Origin: Nocardia sp. CDC159
Lineage (GTDB): Bacteria > Actinomycetota > Actinomycetes > Mycobacteriales > Mycobacteriaceae
Length of the DNA: 64,000 nt
Direction: 5' to 3'
NCBI RefSeq assembly: GCF_023740735.1
Contig: NZ_JAMRXH010000010.1
Location: forward strand, 204,224 to 268,223
Shown here piece by piece: positions 17,491 through 26,942 of this stretch; the stretch's first letter is position 1, and every line of letters begins with the position of its first letter. The position numbers and the translations under genes were made by a program. A model generated the notes under the pieces. The model made no database searches. It saw only the letters and a list, made by a program, of their open reading frames with translations, and was not told where the DNA came from.

Positions 17491-18005
17491 CAACCGATGC
17501 CAAGAAATTCCCGCACCTCTACCGCGGGGTGGTGGTGAACAATGTCGATCTCACCGGCGGCAATCGAATCATGGTGCGGGTGCGCGACGTGCTCGGCGAC
17601 GATCCGTGCATCTGGTGCGAGCCGGTGACAGCGATCCCGGGCATGGTGGTCGTACCGAAGATCAACGACGGCGTCGTGGTGCAGTTCACCGACGGCGATA
17701 TCGACCGCGCCAAGTGGACCGGGTTCTGGCCGAGCGATCTGGACCAGATCAAACCCATCGCCGCGGCCGTGCCGCCCGGAGTGCCCAAGGTCGTCATGGG
17801 GACCTCGCTCCAGAACAGCCTGCTCATTACTGACGCACCAGGTCCGACCGGTGGCATTCAGCTGCAGATCAAAGCGCCGGGTGGACCCTCGATCAAGATC
17901 AGCGAGGTGGGCATCGTGCTCTCGGCCGGGCCCGCCGGGGCGACGATCACGATCACCGCCGCCGGGATCTTGATCAATGGCAAGACCGTCAACATCGCTC
18001 CGTGA
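17487..18005 (+). CDS. eCIS spike protein (gp5/gpV-like, OB fold plus beta-helix)
   Basis: A 172-residue protein. The first 90 residues form an OB-fold baseplate V domain (YRGVVVNNVDLTGGNRIMVR, PGMVVVPKINDGVVVQFTDG, KWTGFWP). The rest has the regular short-strand pattern IQLQIKAPGGPSIKISEVGI that builds a trimeric beta-helical spike. It would pierce the target membrane beneath the PAAR-like tip encoded next. Confidence 0.85.
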   Translation: MTTDAKKFPHLYRGVVVNNVDLTGGNRIMVRVRDVLGDDPCIWCEPVTAIPGMVVVPKINDGVVVQFTDGDIDRAKWTGFWPSDLDQIKPIAAAVPPGVPKVVMGTSLQNSLLITDAPGPTGGIQLQIKAPGGPSIKISEVGIVLSAGPAGATITITAAGILINGKTVNIAP

Positions 18006-18018
18006 AGGGGGAGTACCA

Positions 18019-18357
18019 ATGCCTGGTTTCGTAGTGGATTTCGGCACCCTGATGACCTGCCCGCACGGCGGGAAGGTGAACTTCGTGCCCGCCGGACCGC
18101 CATTGGCGCTGATCGCGGGCAAACCGGTCGCGACGGCCGCGGATCAGCTGCTGGTGACGGGCTGTTCGCTGACCGGGTCGTCGTCGCCGTGCACCAAGGT
18201 GCAGTGGCTGAATGTGGGCACCACGCTGCTCGGCGGCAAACCGCTACTGCTGCAATCGAATCCGCCGCCGGGGCCGGGCAACGGCACCTGCCTCGGCTCG
18301 GCCACGCCCGGGCCGCCCGTGCTCATGGCCGTCCAGCTACAGGTCACCGGGATGTGA
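18019..18357 (+). CDS. eCIS spike tip protein (PAAR-like)
   Basis: A 112-residue protein with an N-terminal MTCPHGGKVNF motif, a PVATAADQLLVTGC block and a Cys/Pro-rich end. Four Cys/His-type ligands across the chain fit a metal-stabilised PAAR-like cone as in Afp10/Pvc10. GGGGGAG precedes the ATG. It sits between the spike and gp25 genes, the standard place for the tip protein. Confidence 0.8.
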   Translation: MPGFVVDFGTLMTCPHGGKVNFVPAGPPLALIAGKPVATAADQLLVTGCSLTGSSSPCTKVQWLNVGTTLLGGKPLLLQSNPPPGPGNGTCLGSATPGPPVLMAVQLQVTGM

Positions 18358-18722
18358 TGGCCGTGGATATCGCCTTTCCCCTCACCATCGACGGCCGCGG
18401 CGGCACCGCCAACGCGGAATACGCCGACCATGTACGGCAGATGATCGAGCAACTGCTGTTCACCCGGCCGGGGGAGCGGCTGAATCGGCCCGACTTCGGC
18501 TGCGGACTGCTGGATCTGGTGTTCGAGCCGAACAGCCCGGAATTGGCCGCGGCGGTGCAGGTCTCGGCCGAGGGTGCGCTGATGCGCTGGCTCGGCGATG
18601 TGATCGCCGTACAGCGGTTGTCGGTCACCGCCGAGGAGTGCACCTTGCGGATCGAGATCGAATACCTGCTGCTGGCCACCGGGCAGCGCCGCACGGACGT
18701 CATCGAGGGGAGTGCGGCATGA
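18357..18722 (+). CDS. eCIS baseplate wedge protein (GPW/gp25 family)
   Basis: A 121-residue gp25-like protein. It has the family's DIAFPLTIDGRGGTANAEY opening, IEQLLFTRPGERLNRPDFG and the DFGCGLLDLVFEP block. gp25 joins the wedge to the sheath and helps trigger contraction. The ATG at 18357 overlaps the previous stop by one base. Confidence 0.92.
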   Translation: MAVDIAFPLTIDGRGGTANAEYADHVRQMIEQLLFTRPGERLNRPDFGCGLLDLVFEPNSPELAAAVQVSAEGALMRWLGDVIAVQRLSVTAEECTLRIEIEYLLLATGQRRTDVIEGSAA

Positions 18723-21493
18723 ACGGGCCGGTTTGCTCGGACCAACGCCGCCGCGCGGCGGTGCGTGCGCACGGGCACAACGGAATCGACTCGGTGGACG
18801 TGGGGACGGATCGGCACGAATTGACGGTGCTGTTCTTCGCCCCGCTCGACGAGGAGCCGACGGCGCGCGACTTCCGTATCGAGGGCGGTGTGCAGGTCAG
18901 CGGAATTCGCGTGGTGGGGGTGGAGCCGGGTCCGTCCGACGATCCGGAGGTCGTGGCGAGTGTGCGGCTACGTGTGGACCGGGTCGGCGACATCTCCACC
19001 TATCGGCTGCGCGTGGTCGGGTTGCACGGCTTCGATTCCCGGTACAGCAGTGCGGAATTCCGATTCGTGACCGGATGCGACGACCTCGATTGCGCCCCGG
19101 CGTGCCAGTGGCCGCCGGAACCGGAGCCGTCGGTGGCGATCGACTATCTGGCCAAGGACTATGCGAGTTTCCGGCAGCTGCTGCTGGAACGGATGAGCCT
19201 GATCATGCCGGAGTGGACCGAGCGGCATGTGCCCGATATCGGCGTCGCACTGGTGGAACTGCTTGCGCACGAGGGGGATCGGCTCAGCTATCGCCAGGAT
19301 GCCGCGGCCACCGAGGCGTATCTGGACACCGCCCGGCTGCGCGCTTCGGTGCGCAGGCATGCCCGGCTGGTCGACTATACGATGCACGACGGGTGCGCGG
19401 CGCGGGCCTGGGTGTGTCTCGAGGTGTCGCACGATGTGCGGTTGAACCCAGCCGATGTGCGGTTTGCCGCGGGCCCGCAGATCTATCGGCCGATCGGGTC
19501 GCGGGAACTGTCGCTGCGCCGGGCGCACAACCGAATCGAGCTGTGGACCTGGGGCGATCACGAATGCTGCCTGCCGACGGGTGCGACCTCGGCCACGCTG
19601 GTCGACGGCAGGCGGTCCGGCGCGGACGGCGGGCCGCGGCGGCGATTGCGGCTCGCACCGGGGGATGTGCTGATCTTCGAGGAGCTGGTGGGTCCGAAGA
19701 CGGGGCTTGCCGCCGACGCGGATCGCGGTCATCGCCAGGCCGTTCGGCTGACCTCGGTGACCGAGACCATGGATCGGATCTACGACGTGGCCCTGCTCGA
19801 GGTGAGCTGGGCGCGCGACGATGCGCTGCGTTTCCCGTTGTGTATCAACAGTATCGGTGGCCCTCACTGCACCGACCTGACCGTCGCGGTGGCTCGGGGC
19901 AATGTCGTGCTGGTCGAGCACGGCGGCACCACGGTGACCGAACGGCCCGAGGTGCCCGTCGCCGAGCCCGACGAGCCCGGGTGTCCCGACACACCCTGCT
20001 TCGGCTGCGCCGATGTCACCAACCCCGCGCACCGGCCGCACTATCCGCCGCTGCCGATCCGCTTCCGGCCCCGGCTTGAGCACCGGCCGGTCACCCAGGC
20101 CGCGCCGTTTCCCGCGCCCGCGGTGGTGGCCGCCGAACAGGCTCGCTGGCTGCACGCGCTGCCGGAGCGCGTGCGGGTGCGGCTGCGGGCGTTGCGGGAC
20201 AAGGCGATGCACGACGAGCTCGGCGAGGGCGATATCGCCTATCTGACAACAATATTCGGTGCGCGGACACTGCGCCGTGTACACCTGGGCGAGGCGGCCG
20301 GACCCGCGCTGAAACTGCTGCTGGCTCGTTTCGACGACCTGCTGGCCAGCAAGCTGGCTCGCCTGGACCACCTGACGTTCCGGGCGCGCGGAGGTTATCT
20401 ACTGACCGCGGACAGCGAGGGGTGGGAGATCCGCGAGCAGTGGGGCGAGGCCGAGGGCGCGGCGATCGACCCGGGCAATCCGGCGTTTCACGGCGCAGCG
20501 GCGGCGGCGCTCAGCGTGGACCCGCGGGCGGCGCTGCCCGCGGTGACCGTGGTCGACCGGTGGGGTGAGGAGTGGACGCCACGGCGCGATCTGCTCGACA
20601 GCGATCCGGACGACCGGCATTTCGTCGGCGAGACCGACGATGACGGATATCTGTGCCTGCGGTTCGGCGACGGCCGCAATGGGGCGGTGTTCGAACCGCT
20701 CGAGCGTCTGCCGCGCGGCGACGAACCACCCACGACCATCACCTATCGCGTCGGTAGCGGCCGCGCGGGCAATGTCGGGGCCGAGGCGATCGACCGTCTA
20801 CTCACCGATGTGGACGGCCACGGAATCACCAAGGTGCGCAACCCGATTGCCGCCACCGGCGGCACCGGCCCGGAGCCGGTCGCCCAGGTCCGCATGCAGG
20901 CCCCGCACGAGGCCCGGCTGCGGCAGCTGCGCGCCGTCACCGCGGCCGATTACGCCGCCGCGGCGGCGACGGTGCCCGGCGTGCGGGCAGCGGCGGCCGA
21001 TCTGCGCTGGACCGGGAGCTGGTACGAGGCACAGGTCGGTGTGCTGCCGTTCGGGGCGGCCGAGGCGCCGGACTGGCTGCTCGACGAGGTGCGGGCGGCA
21101 CTGCACCGGTATCGGCGCATCGGCCACGATCTCGCGGTGGCGAGCGCGATCACGGTCGCACTGGATCTGGGACTGTGCGTCGAGGTCGCCCCGGATCATC
21201 TCGCGGGCCACGTGCGCGCGGCCGTGCTGCGCGTACTCGGCCGGATCTTCGATCCGGGGGGCCTGAGCTTCGGCACGCCGGTCCGGCTCAGTCGGATCAT
21301 CGCGGCCGTGGTCGCGGTGCCGGGGGTGCGCAGCGCCGAGTTCACCACGGCGGAGCGGCTTTTCGGGCCGTCGGGCAATGCGCTGGACACCGGGGTGCTG
21401 CCGCTGGGGCCGCTCGAGGTGGCCCGGCTCGACAACGATCCCACGCGGCCGGAGCACGGTCGGCTGCGACTGAATCTGGTAGGTGGGCGATGA
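18719..21493 (+). CDS. eCIS baseplate protein J-like (Afp11-like), first copy
   Basis: A 924-residue baseplate wedge protein. After a beta-rich N-terminal part with an Ig-like segment (about residues 30-120) comes VAIDYLAKDYASFRQLLLER, then HVPDIGVALVELLAHEGDRL and SYRQDAAATEAYLDTARLR, the typical start of Afp11/gpJ-like proteins. The C-terminus contains YRVGSGRAGNVGAEAI and the baseplate J core (VTAADYAAAAATVPGVRAAA, LSRIIAAVVAVPGVRSAEF). A CxxC-containing insertion near residue 420 is rich in Pro and Cys. It overlaps both neighbours by 4 bp. Confidence 0.88.
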   Translation: MNGPVCSDQRRRAAVRAHGHNGIDSVDVGTDRHELTVLFFAPLDEEPTARDFRIEGGVQVSGIRVVGVEPGPSDDPEVVASVRLRVDRVGDISTYRLRVVGLHGFDSRYSSAEFRFVTGCDDLDCAPACQWPPEPEPSVAIDYLAKDYASFRQLLLERMSLIMPEWTERHVPDIGVALVELLAHEGDRLSYRQDAAATEAYLDTARLRASVRRHARLVDYTMHDGCAARAWVCLEVSHDVRLNPADVRFAAGPQIYRPIGSRELSLRRAHNRIELWTWGDHECCLPTGATSATLVDGRRSGADGGPRRRLRLAPGDVLIFEELVGPKTGLAADADRGHRQAVRLTSVTETMDRIYDVALLEVSWARDDALRFPLCINSIGGPHCTDLTVAVARGNVVLVEHGGTTVTERPEVPVAEPDEPGCPDTPCFGCADVTNPAHRPHYPPLPIRFRPRLEHRPVTQAAPFPAPAVVAAEQARWLHALPERVRVRLRALRDKAMHDELGEGDIAYLTTIFGARTLRRVHLGEAAGPALKLLLARFDDLLASKLARLDHLTFRARGGYLLTADSEGWEIREQWGEAEGAAIDPGNPAFHGAAAAALSVDPRAALPAVTVVDRWGEEWTPRRDLLDSDPDDRHFVGETDDDGYLCLRFGDGRNGAVFEPLERLPRGDEPPTTITYRVGSGRAGNVGAEAIDRLLTDVDGHGITKVRNPIAATGGTGPEPVAQVRMQAPHEARLRQLRAVTAADYAAAAATVPGVRAAAADLRWTGSWYEAQVGVLPFGAAEAPDWLLDEVRAALHRYRRIGHDLAVASAITVALDLGLCVEVAPDHLAGHVRAAVLRVLGRIFDPGGLSFGTPVRLSRIIAAVVAVPGVRSAEFTTAERLFGPSGNALDTGVLPLGPLEVARLDNDPTRPEHGRLRLNLVGGR

Positions 21494-24400
21494 GTTGCGC
21501 GGGTGACTGCGACTGCTGCGTCGGTGTGCGGGCGCGCACCCCGGCGGGGTCCTACAACCGGCCGGGGCTGCCCGCCCTGAGCTATCGGGTCGGGACCTAC
21601 GGCAGTTTCCGGGAGACGCTGCTGGCCCGGCTGGCGACCCGACCGGAGCTGGCGCGGTTGACCACGCGCGAGGCCGACGATCCCGCGATCGCGCTGCTGG
21701 ACTGCTTCGCGGTGCTCGGCGATGTCCTGACCTTCTATTCCGAACGCATCGCGAACGAGGGCTATCTGCGCACCGCGACCGAACCGTATTCGCTCGCCCG
21801 GCTGGGCCGCCTGGTCGGCTACCGCCCCCGCCCGGCCTTGGGCGCGAGCACCTACCTCGCTTTCACGCTGGATCCCGGTGCGGCGACGGTGATTCCGGCC
21901 GGTTCCGGCGCGCGCAGTATCGCGAAGCAGAACGAGCTGCCCCAGACCTTCGAGACCGTCGAGGACCTGTCGGCGCGCGCGGAATGGAACACCCTGACGC
22001 CCGCGCGCACCCGACCGGTGGATATCGCCTACTACGCGCCGGCGGATCCGGCCAGTGGCCGCGCCGACGACGTGCGCACCAAACCGAGCGTGATCATCGC
22101 GGGCACCACGGCCCATCTCGAGGCCGGTGACCGCCTGCTGTTCCTGTTCGGCGGCAAGCCCGACACCGCGGTGCGGGTGGTGCAGCGCAGCGAACCCGAC
22201 TTCCCCGCCGATCGCACGGTGGTGACGCTGGTATCGCCCGACGACGCCCGGGAGGCCGCCATCGCGGCACTGCACGCCGCCGTGACCGCGGCGCGCGAGG
22301 CGGTGCCGATGGCGAGGTCTGCGGCCGATATCGATGAACGGTATCTGAAGCCGCTGGACGACGCGCTGGCCGAATGGGACGGCGGCGCGCTGCCGCTGTC
22401 TCTGATCGATCGGCTCGCGGAGGCGAAAGCGTTGGCGGTGGTGCGCGACTCGTGTGCCGTCGTGGACTGGTGCATCGGTCACGTGCAGCCGGTGATCGAC
22501 GCCGGGCGGGCCCTGGCCGAACTGCTGCGGCGGGCCGAGCGGCGGTTGCCAGATGAACTGGCCACCACCCGGTGGATGGCCTACGAGACGCTGTGCCCTG
22601 GATGTGGGGGCGACCGGGTGGCCGGTCGCGCGGTGGCACCCGGCGACGCGGACTGCTTCGCTGCGGATCGCGACTGTGACGAGGGCGCGGCACTGGCGGC
22701 CCTGACCCCCGTGCTGCCGTGGCTGCGACGCGACCCGTCGCGACCGCCGCGCAGGCCGCGCGACACCGCCGCCGCGACCGCCGACCAGTTCCGGCCCGAT
22801 TCCGATGCGCATCCCAAGTTGTTGATCGCCGCGGATCGCCGACTGGCCCCGAATCTGCATCACGCCTGGACCAATCAACAGCTCACGGCCCCAGCGGAAT
22901 TGGCCGGGCTGCAGGTGCTGCGCACCAAGGCGACGGTGGCGGCGAGGCCGAGCGGGCGGCCCGTCGGGGAGGTGTGGCTGGATACGGTCTACGACCAGAT
23001 CCTGGCGGGTAGCTGGGTGGTCGTCACGCTGGTGGACCAGAGCCGCGTCCTGGGCGAGACAGTGCGGACCGAGGCACATCGCGTCGTCGACGTGGTGCAG
23101 GGGGTGCGCCAGGAGTCCGTCCCCGGCAATGCGGCGGCCAAGGTGTCGATTCCGTGCACGGTGCTGACCGTGGCGGGCAGCGAGCCCTGGGGCCAGGGCC
23201 ATCAGGGTCCGGCGGTAGGCACGGCGGTATGGGCACAGGGCGAAACGCTGACACCGCAGGGCGATCCGATCACCGGTGACATCGCGGGCGCGGAAGTCGA
23301 ACTGGCGCAGGTCTATCCGGGCCTGCAACCCGGCCGCCTGCTCGTCGTCGCGGGCGAGCGCACCGATGTGCCCCACACCAGCGGTGTCCGGGCGGCGGAG
23401 GTGACCCTGCTGGCCGGGGTGCGGCAGCGAATGAACCCGGATCGCCCCGGCTCGGCGCTGCGAACGGTCCTGGAACTGTCCGGCGAACTCGCCTACCGCT
23501 ATCGCCGCGACACCGTGACCGTCTACGGCAACGTGGCCGAGGCGAATCAGGGTGAGACCCGGCGCGAGGTCCTCGGCGCGGGCGATGCCACCGTGGCGGG
23601 GCAGCGCTTCCCGGTCCGCCAGATCTCGCCGGCCACCCCGCTCACCGCGCTGCCCGCGGACAACCCGGCGGGCTTCGACGACACCCTGTCGGTGTCGGTG
23701 AATGGAGTGCGTTGGCGCGCAACGGAATCGCTGGCCATGCACGCGGCCACCGATCGGGTCTACGCTACCGATGTCGCCGTGGACAACTCGCTGACCGTCC
23801 GATTCGGCGACGGCGAGCGCGGCGCGCGCCCCGCGACCGGTGTGGAGAATGTCACCGCGGCCTTCCGGGTCGGCGCGGGACGCTCCGGCAATGTGGCGGC
23901 CGAGCAGATCGCTCAGCTGGCGAGTCGCCCGCTCGGTGTGAACGCGGTCGTCAACCCCGTCGCGGCCGTGGGCGGAACCGACGGCGACGGGCCGGACGAC
24001 ATGCGCGCCACCATACCGCTGCGGATGTTCGCGCTGGACCGGCTGGTGTCGGTGCGCGACTACGAGGACTTCACCCGGGCCCGCGCCGGTATCGCGAAGG
24101 CCGCGGCCCGCAAGCTGTTCGACGGGCAGGCCGAGGTGGTGCATGTGACGGTCGCGGCCGTCGGCGATGCCCCGCTCGATCCGTCGGCGCGGCTGATCGT
24201 CGGCCTGGAACAGGCGCTGCGCGCGTTCGGCGATATCGGCGTTCCGGTGCGGGTGGACGCGCGCGAGCTGGTGCTGCTGATCCTGCGCGCGGGTGTCGCG
24301 GTGCTGCCCGACCACTCCTGGGATCTGGTCGAACCGGCCGTGCGGGCCGCGGTGCTGAACGAATTCTCCTTCGCCGCAAGCGGGCTCGGTGAACCGGCCC

Positions 24401-24786
24401 ACCTGAGCCGGGCGATCGCGGCCATGCAGTCGGTGCCGGGCGTGGACTACGTCGACATCGAGGTCTTCCAAGGTGTGCCCGACACCGTCACCCCGCTGGA
24501 GCTGCTGAACCTGGCCGCCGGGCTGACCGGCGTCGAACATCGCGTCGCGGCGGGTCCGGCCGAATTTCAGGAGGTCACCGTGGCGGTAAACGACGGCGAA
24601 TCGCTCACCGACTTCGCGCTGCGGGTCGGGCTGACGCTGAGCGAGCTGGCCGAACTCAATCCCGGCCTGGCCGACATCGAGATCGGCGACCGGGCGCTGA
24701 CCGTGTTCCGGGGCATTCGGCCCGCCCGGATCGCCGTGCTTCCCGGTGACGTGCCGGAGGCCCTGACCCTGCGGAGGATCTCGTGA
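21490..24786 (+). CDS. eCIS baseplate protein J-like, second copy, with C-terminal LysM-like domain
   Basis: A 1098-residue relative of the preceding protein. It begins with a Cys-rich stretch (CAGDCDCCVG) and has DDPAIALLDCFAVLGDVLTF and YSERIANEGYLRTATEPYSL at the start, then FRVGAGRSGNVAAEQIAQLA and VSVRDYEDFTRARAGIAKAA in the baseplate J core. The last 70 residues read VNDGESLTDFALRVGLTLSE followed by LAELNPGLADIEIGD, a LysM-like fold that could touch peptidoglycan or neighbouring subunits. The middle contains a Cys-rich, Asp/Arg-rich insertion. Two large J-type proteins in tandem are usual for eCIS. Confidence 0.88.
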   Translation: MSCAGDCDCCVGVRARTPAGSYNRPGLPALSYRVGTYGSFRETLLARLATRPELARLTTREADDPAIALLDCFAVLGDVLTFYSERIANEGYLRTATEPYSLARLGRLVGYRPRPALGASTYLAFTLDPGAATVIPAGSGARSIAKQNELPQTFETVEDLSARAEWNTLTPARTRPVDIAYYAPADPASGRADDVRTKPSVIIAGTTAHLEAGDRLLFLFGGKPDTAVRVVQRSEPDFPADRTVVTLVSPDDAREAAIAALHAAVTAAREAVPMARSAADIDERYLKPLDDALAEWDGGALPLSLIDRLAEAKALAVVRDSCAVVDWCIGHVQPVIDAGRALAELLRRAERRLPDELATTRWMAYETLCPGCGGDRVAGRAVAPGDADCFAADRDCDEGAALAALTPVLPWLRRDPSRPPRRPRDTAAATADQFRPDSDAHPKLLIAADRRLAPNLHHAWTNQQLTAPAELAGLQVLRTKATVAARPSGRPVGEVWLDTVYDQILAGSWVVVTLVDQSRVLGETVRTEAHRVVDVVQGVRQESVPGNAAAKVSIPCTVLTVAGSEPWGQGHQGPAVGTAVWAQGETLTPQGDPITGDIAGAEVELAQVYPGLQPGRLLVVAGERTDVPHTSGVRAAEVTLLAGVRQRMNPDRPGSALRTVLELSGELAYRYRRDTVTVYGNVAEANQGETRREVLGAGDATVAGQRFPVRQISPATPLTALPADNPAGFDDTLSVSVNGVRWRATESLAMHAATDRVYATDVAVDNSLTVRFGDGERGARPATGVENVTAAFRVGAGRSGNVAAEQIAQLASRPLGVNAVVNPVAAVGGTDGDGPDDMRATIPLRMFALDRLVSVRDYEDFTRARAGIAKAAARKLFDGQAEVVHVTVAAVGDAPLDPSARLIVGLEQALRAFGDIGVPVRVDARELVLLILRAGVAVLPDHSWDLVEPAVRAAVLNEFSFAASGLGEPAHLSRAIAAMQSVPGVDYVDIEVFQGVPDTVTPLELLNLAAGLTGVEHRVAAGPAEFQEVTVAVNDGESLTDFALRVGLTLSELAELNPGLADIEIGDRALTVFRGIRPARIAVLPGDVPEALTLRRIS

Positions 24787-26933
24787 CCAGAGCACCCGAT
24801 CGGCTCTTCGAGCTGTTGCCCCGCGTCTACCAGTCCCGCGACGCCGAACAGGGCGGACCGCTGCGCGCGCTGCTGGGCGTCGTCACCGAACAGGCCGATC
24901 TGCTCGAGGGCGATATCGAGCGGCTGGGCGAGGACTGGTTCGTGGAGACCTGCCAGGACTGGATCCTGCCCTATCTCGGTGAGCTGGTCGGGTTCCGGCC
25001 GGGTCCCGGCATGGCCGAGGCGCTGGCCGAGGCGACCGACGAAGCGCGAAAACTGCTGGCCGCCATTGCCGTTCGCCGCGATGTCGCCCACACCGTGGGC
25101 AATCGGCGGCGCAAGGGGACCCTGGCGCTGCTGGAGGAGCTGGCGGCCGATGCGGCCGGATGGCCCGCCCGCGCGGTGGAATTCCGCCGATTGCTCGGGG
25201 TCACCCAGGCGATCCGGTTGTACGGGCGCGACGTTCGCGCCGATGCGCGGCGGCTGCGTCGCGGCACGCTGACCGATGTGCACCGGGTGGACGTACTGGA
25301 TCGGGTGGACGGTCCGTTCGATGCGCTGGCCCACACCGTCGATATGCGGCGCGTCGATTCCGTTCGCGGGCAGGGCCTTTACAACATTCCCGAGATCGGC
25401 CTGTTTGTCTGGCGGTTGCGCGCCTACCCGATCACCGGCGCACCCGCCTACTGCGAGGATCGCGCCCGCGCCCGGTTCACCTTCAGCATTCTCGGCAACG
25501 ACACCGCACTCATCACCAGGCCCGAGCGGGAACCGGCTGCGACCCATATCGCCGATGAGACGAATGTGCCCGCCTTCATCCGGCGGCAGGCATTCGCCGA
25601 ACGACTGGCCGACTACTACGGGCCGGGGAAGAGCCTGTGCGTCTACACCGCTGTCGACGATGCGGAGGCCACCGAACGGGTCGCCGTGCCGCTGTCGGCG
25701 ATCGTGCCCGCGGATCTGTCCGACTGGCGCTATCGTCCGCGACCCGGTCAGGTCGCGATCGATCCAGTACTGGGCCGCATTGCCTTTCCCGCCCGGCATG
25801 CGCCCGATACCGGGGCGTGGGTGGACTATCACTACGGCTTCTCCGACGACCTCGGCGGTGGCGAATACCATCGGCCGCTCCGGCCGCGGGTCGCCGACCA
25901 GCTGTACCGGGTGGGGCCGGGGGAGCGGTTCGCACAGATCACCGAGGCGCTGCGGCAATGGCACTCCGATAAGCGGGCGCATCCGGCCGCCCGGGTGGCG
26001 GTGATCGAATTGTCCGACAGCGGCGCGTATCAGGAGCAGCTGGAGATTCGCCTGGACGACGGTGATCACCTCACGCTGCGCGCGGCGCAGGGCGCGCGCC
26101 CGGTGATCCGGATGCTGGATTGGTACAGCAACCGCCCGGACGCGCTGCGCGTGCTCGGGCCGACCGGTACATGCGAGTCACCGCCCACGGTGGTCTTCGA
26201 CGGCCTGCTCGTCACCGGCCGCAGCGTGCGTGTGCAGGGCCGCATCGGCACCGTCACGATCCGACATACCACCCTGGTGCCCGGCTGGACGCTCGACGAG
26301 CGCTGCGGTCCGCAACATCGGGAGGAACCCAGCCTCGAGCTCGTCGACACCACCGCCTGCGTGCAGATCGAGCGCAGTATCGTCGGCATGATCCTCGTGG
26401 ACGCGGATCAGGCACGGCACCAGCCGAACCGAATCCGGCTGTCCGACAGCATCATCGACGCCACCGACGATTGTCTGGCCGCGTTGATCGGCGCGGGGGA
26501 GGGGTTCGCCTTCGCTGAGGTGAGCGCTCGCCGCTGTACGATTCTCGGGCGGGTGCGGGCGCATTCGGCGCTGCTGTTCGAGAATTCGATCGTCACCGGT
26601 GAGGTGTGTATCGCGCGGCGGCAGGTCGGTTGCTTCCGCTTCTGCTGGCTCCCGCCGGGCTCCCGAACGCCTGCGCGATTTCATTGCGAACCAGCGCATT
26701 CCGGTGACCCCGACCGTGTCTTTCCGCGGTTCACCAGCATCCGCTACGGCACTCCGGGCTACGGCCAACTCGCGATCCGGTGTCCCGACGAGATCCGCCG
26801 CGGCGCGGAGGACGGCTCGGAAATGGGCGTCTTCCATGACCTGTTCCAACCGCAGCGCACCGACACCCTGCGCCTGCGGCTGGACGAATACACCCCGGCC
26901 GGAACCGATTCCGCCATCCTCATCGTCACCTAG
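24783..26933 (+). CDS. eCIS Afp12-like baseplate protein with beta-helix-like C-terminal half
   Basis: A 716-residue protein starting with GTG. Residues 1-110 match the phage tail I/Afp12 start (DRLFELLPRVYQSRDAEQGG, DWILPYLGELVGF, NRRRKGTLALLEEL). From about residue 395 the sequence changes to short regular strands such as HLTLRAAQGARPVIRM, SVRVQGRIGTVTIRHTTLV, IERSIVGMILVDAD and IRLSDSIIDATDDC, which looks like a right-handed parallel beta-helix. That part may act as a fibre, receptor-binding or glycan-acting element. No separate tail-fibre gene was found, so this domain could fill that role; that is inference. Confidence 0.75.
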   Translation: MTRAPDRLFELLPRVYQSRDAEQGGPLRALLGVVTEQADLLEGDIERLGEDWFVETCQDWILPYLGELVGFRPGPGMAEALAEATDEARKLLAAIAVRRDVAHTVGNRRRKGTLALLEELAADAAGWPARAVEFRRLLGVTQAIRLYGRDVRADARRLRRGTLTDVHRVDVLDRVDGPFDALAHTVDMRRVDSVRGQGLYNIPEIGLFVWRLRAYPITGAPAYCEDRARARFTFSILGNDTALITRPEREPAATHIADETNVPAFIRRQAFAERLADYYGPGKSLCVYTAVDDAEATERVAVPLSAIVPADLSDWRYRPRPGQVAIDPVLGRIAFPARHAPDTGAWVDYHYGFSDDLGGGEYHRPLRPRVADQLYRVGPGERFAQITEALRQWHSDKRAHPAARVAVIELSDSGAYQEQLEIRLDDGDHLTLRAAQGARPVIRMLDWYSNRPDALRVLGPTGTCESPPTVVFDGLLVTGRSVRVQGRIGTVTIRHTTLVPGWTLDERCGPQHREEPSLELVDTTACVQIERSIVGMILVDADQARHQPNRIRLSDSIIDATDDCLAALIGAGEGFAFAEVSARRCTILGRVRAHSALLFENSIVTGEVCIARRQVGCFRFCWLPPGSRTPARFHCEPAHSGDPDRVFPRFTSIRYGTPGYGQLAIRCPDEIRRGAEDGSEMGVFHDLFQPQRTDTLRLRLDEYTPAGTDSAILIVT

Positions 26934-26942
26934 GAGACCACG

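Noticed and set aside
21196..24795. Very long open minus-strand frame opposite the second J-like gene
   Set aside because: It is Arg/Gly/His/Pro-rich with no recognisable motifs and mirrors the high-GC third-codon bias of the plus-strand gene. Similar frames at 9826-11538, 13261-14916 and 26178-28388 were rejected for the same reason.
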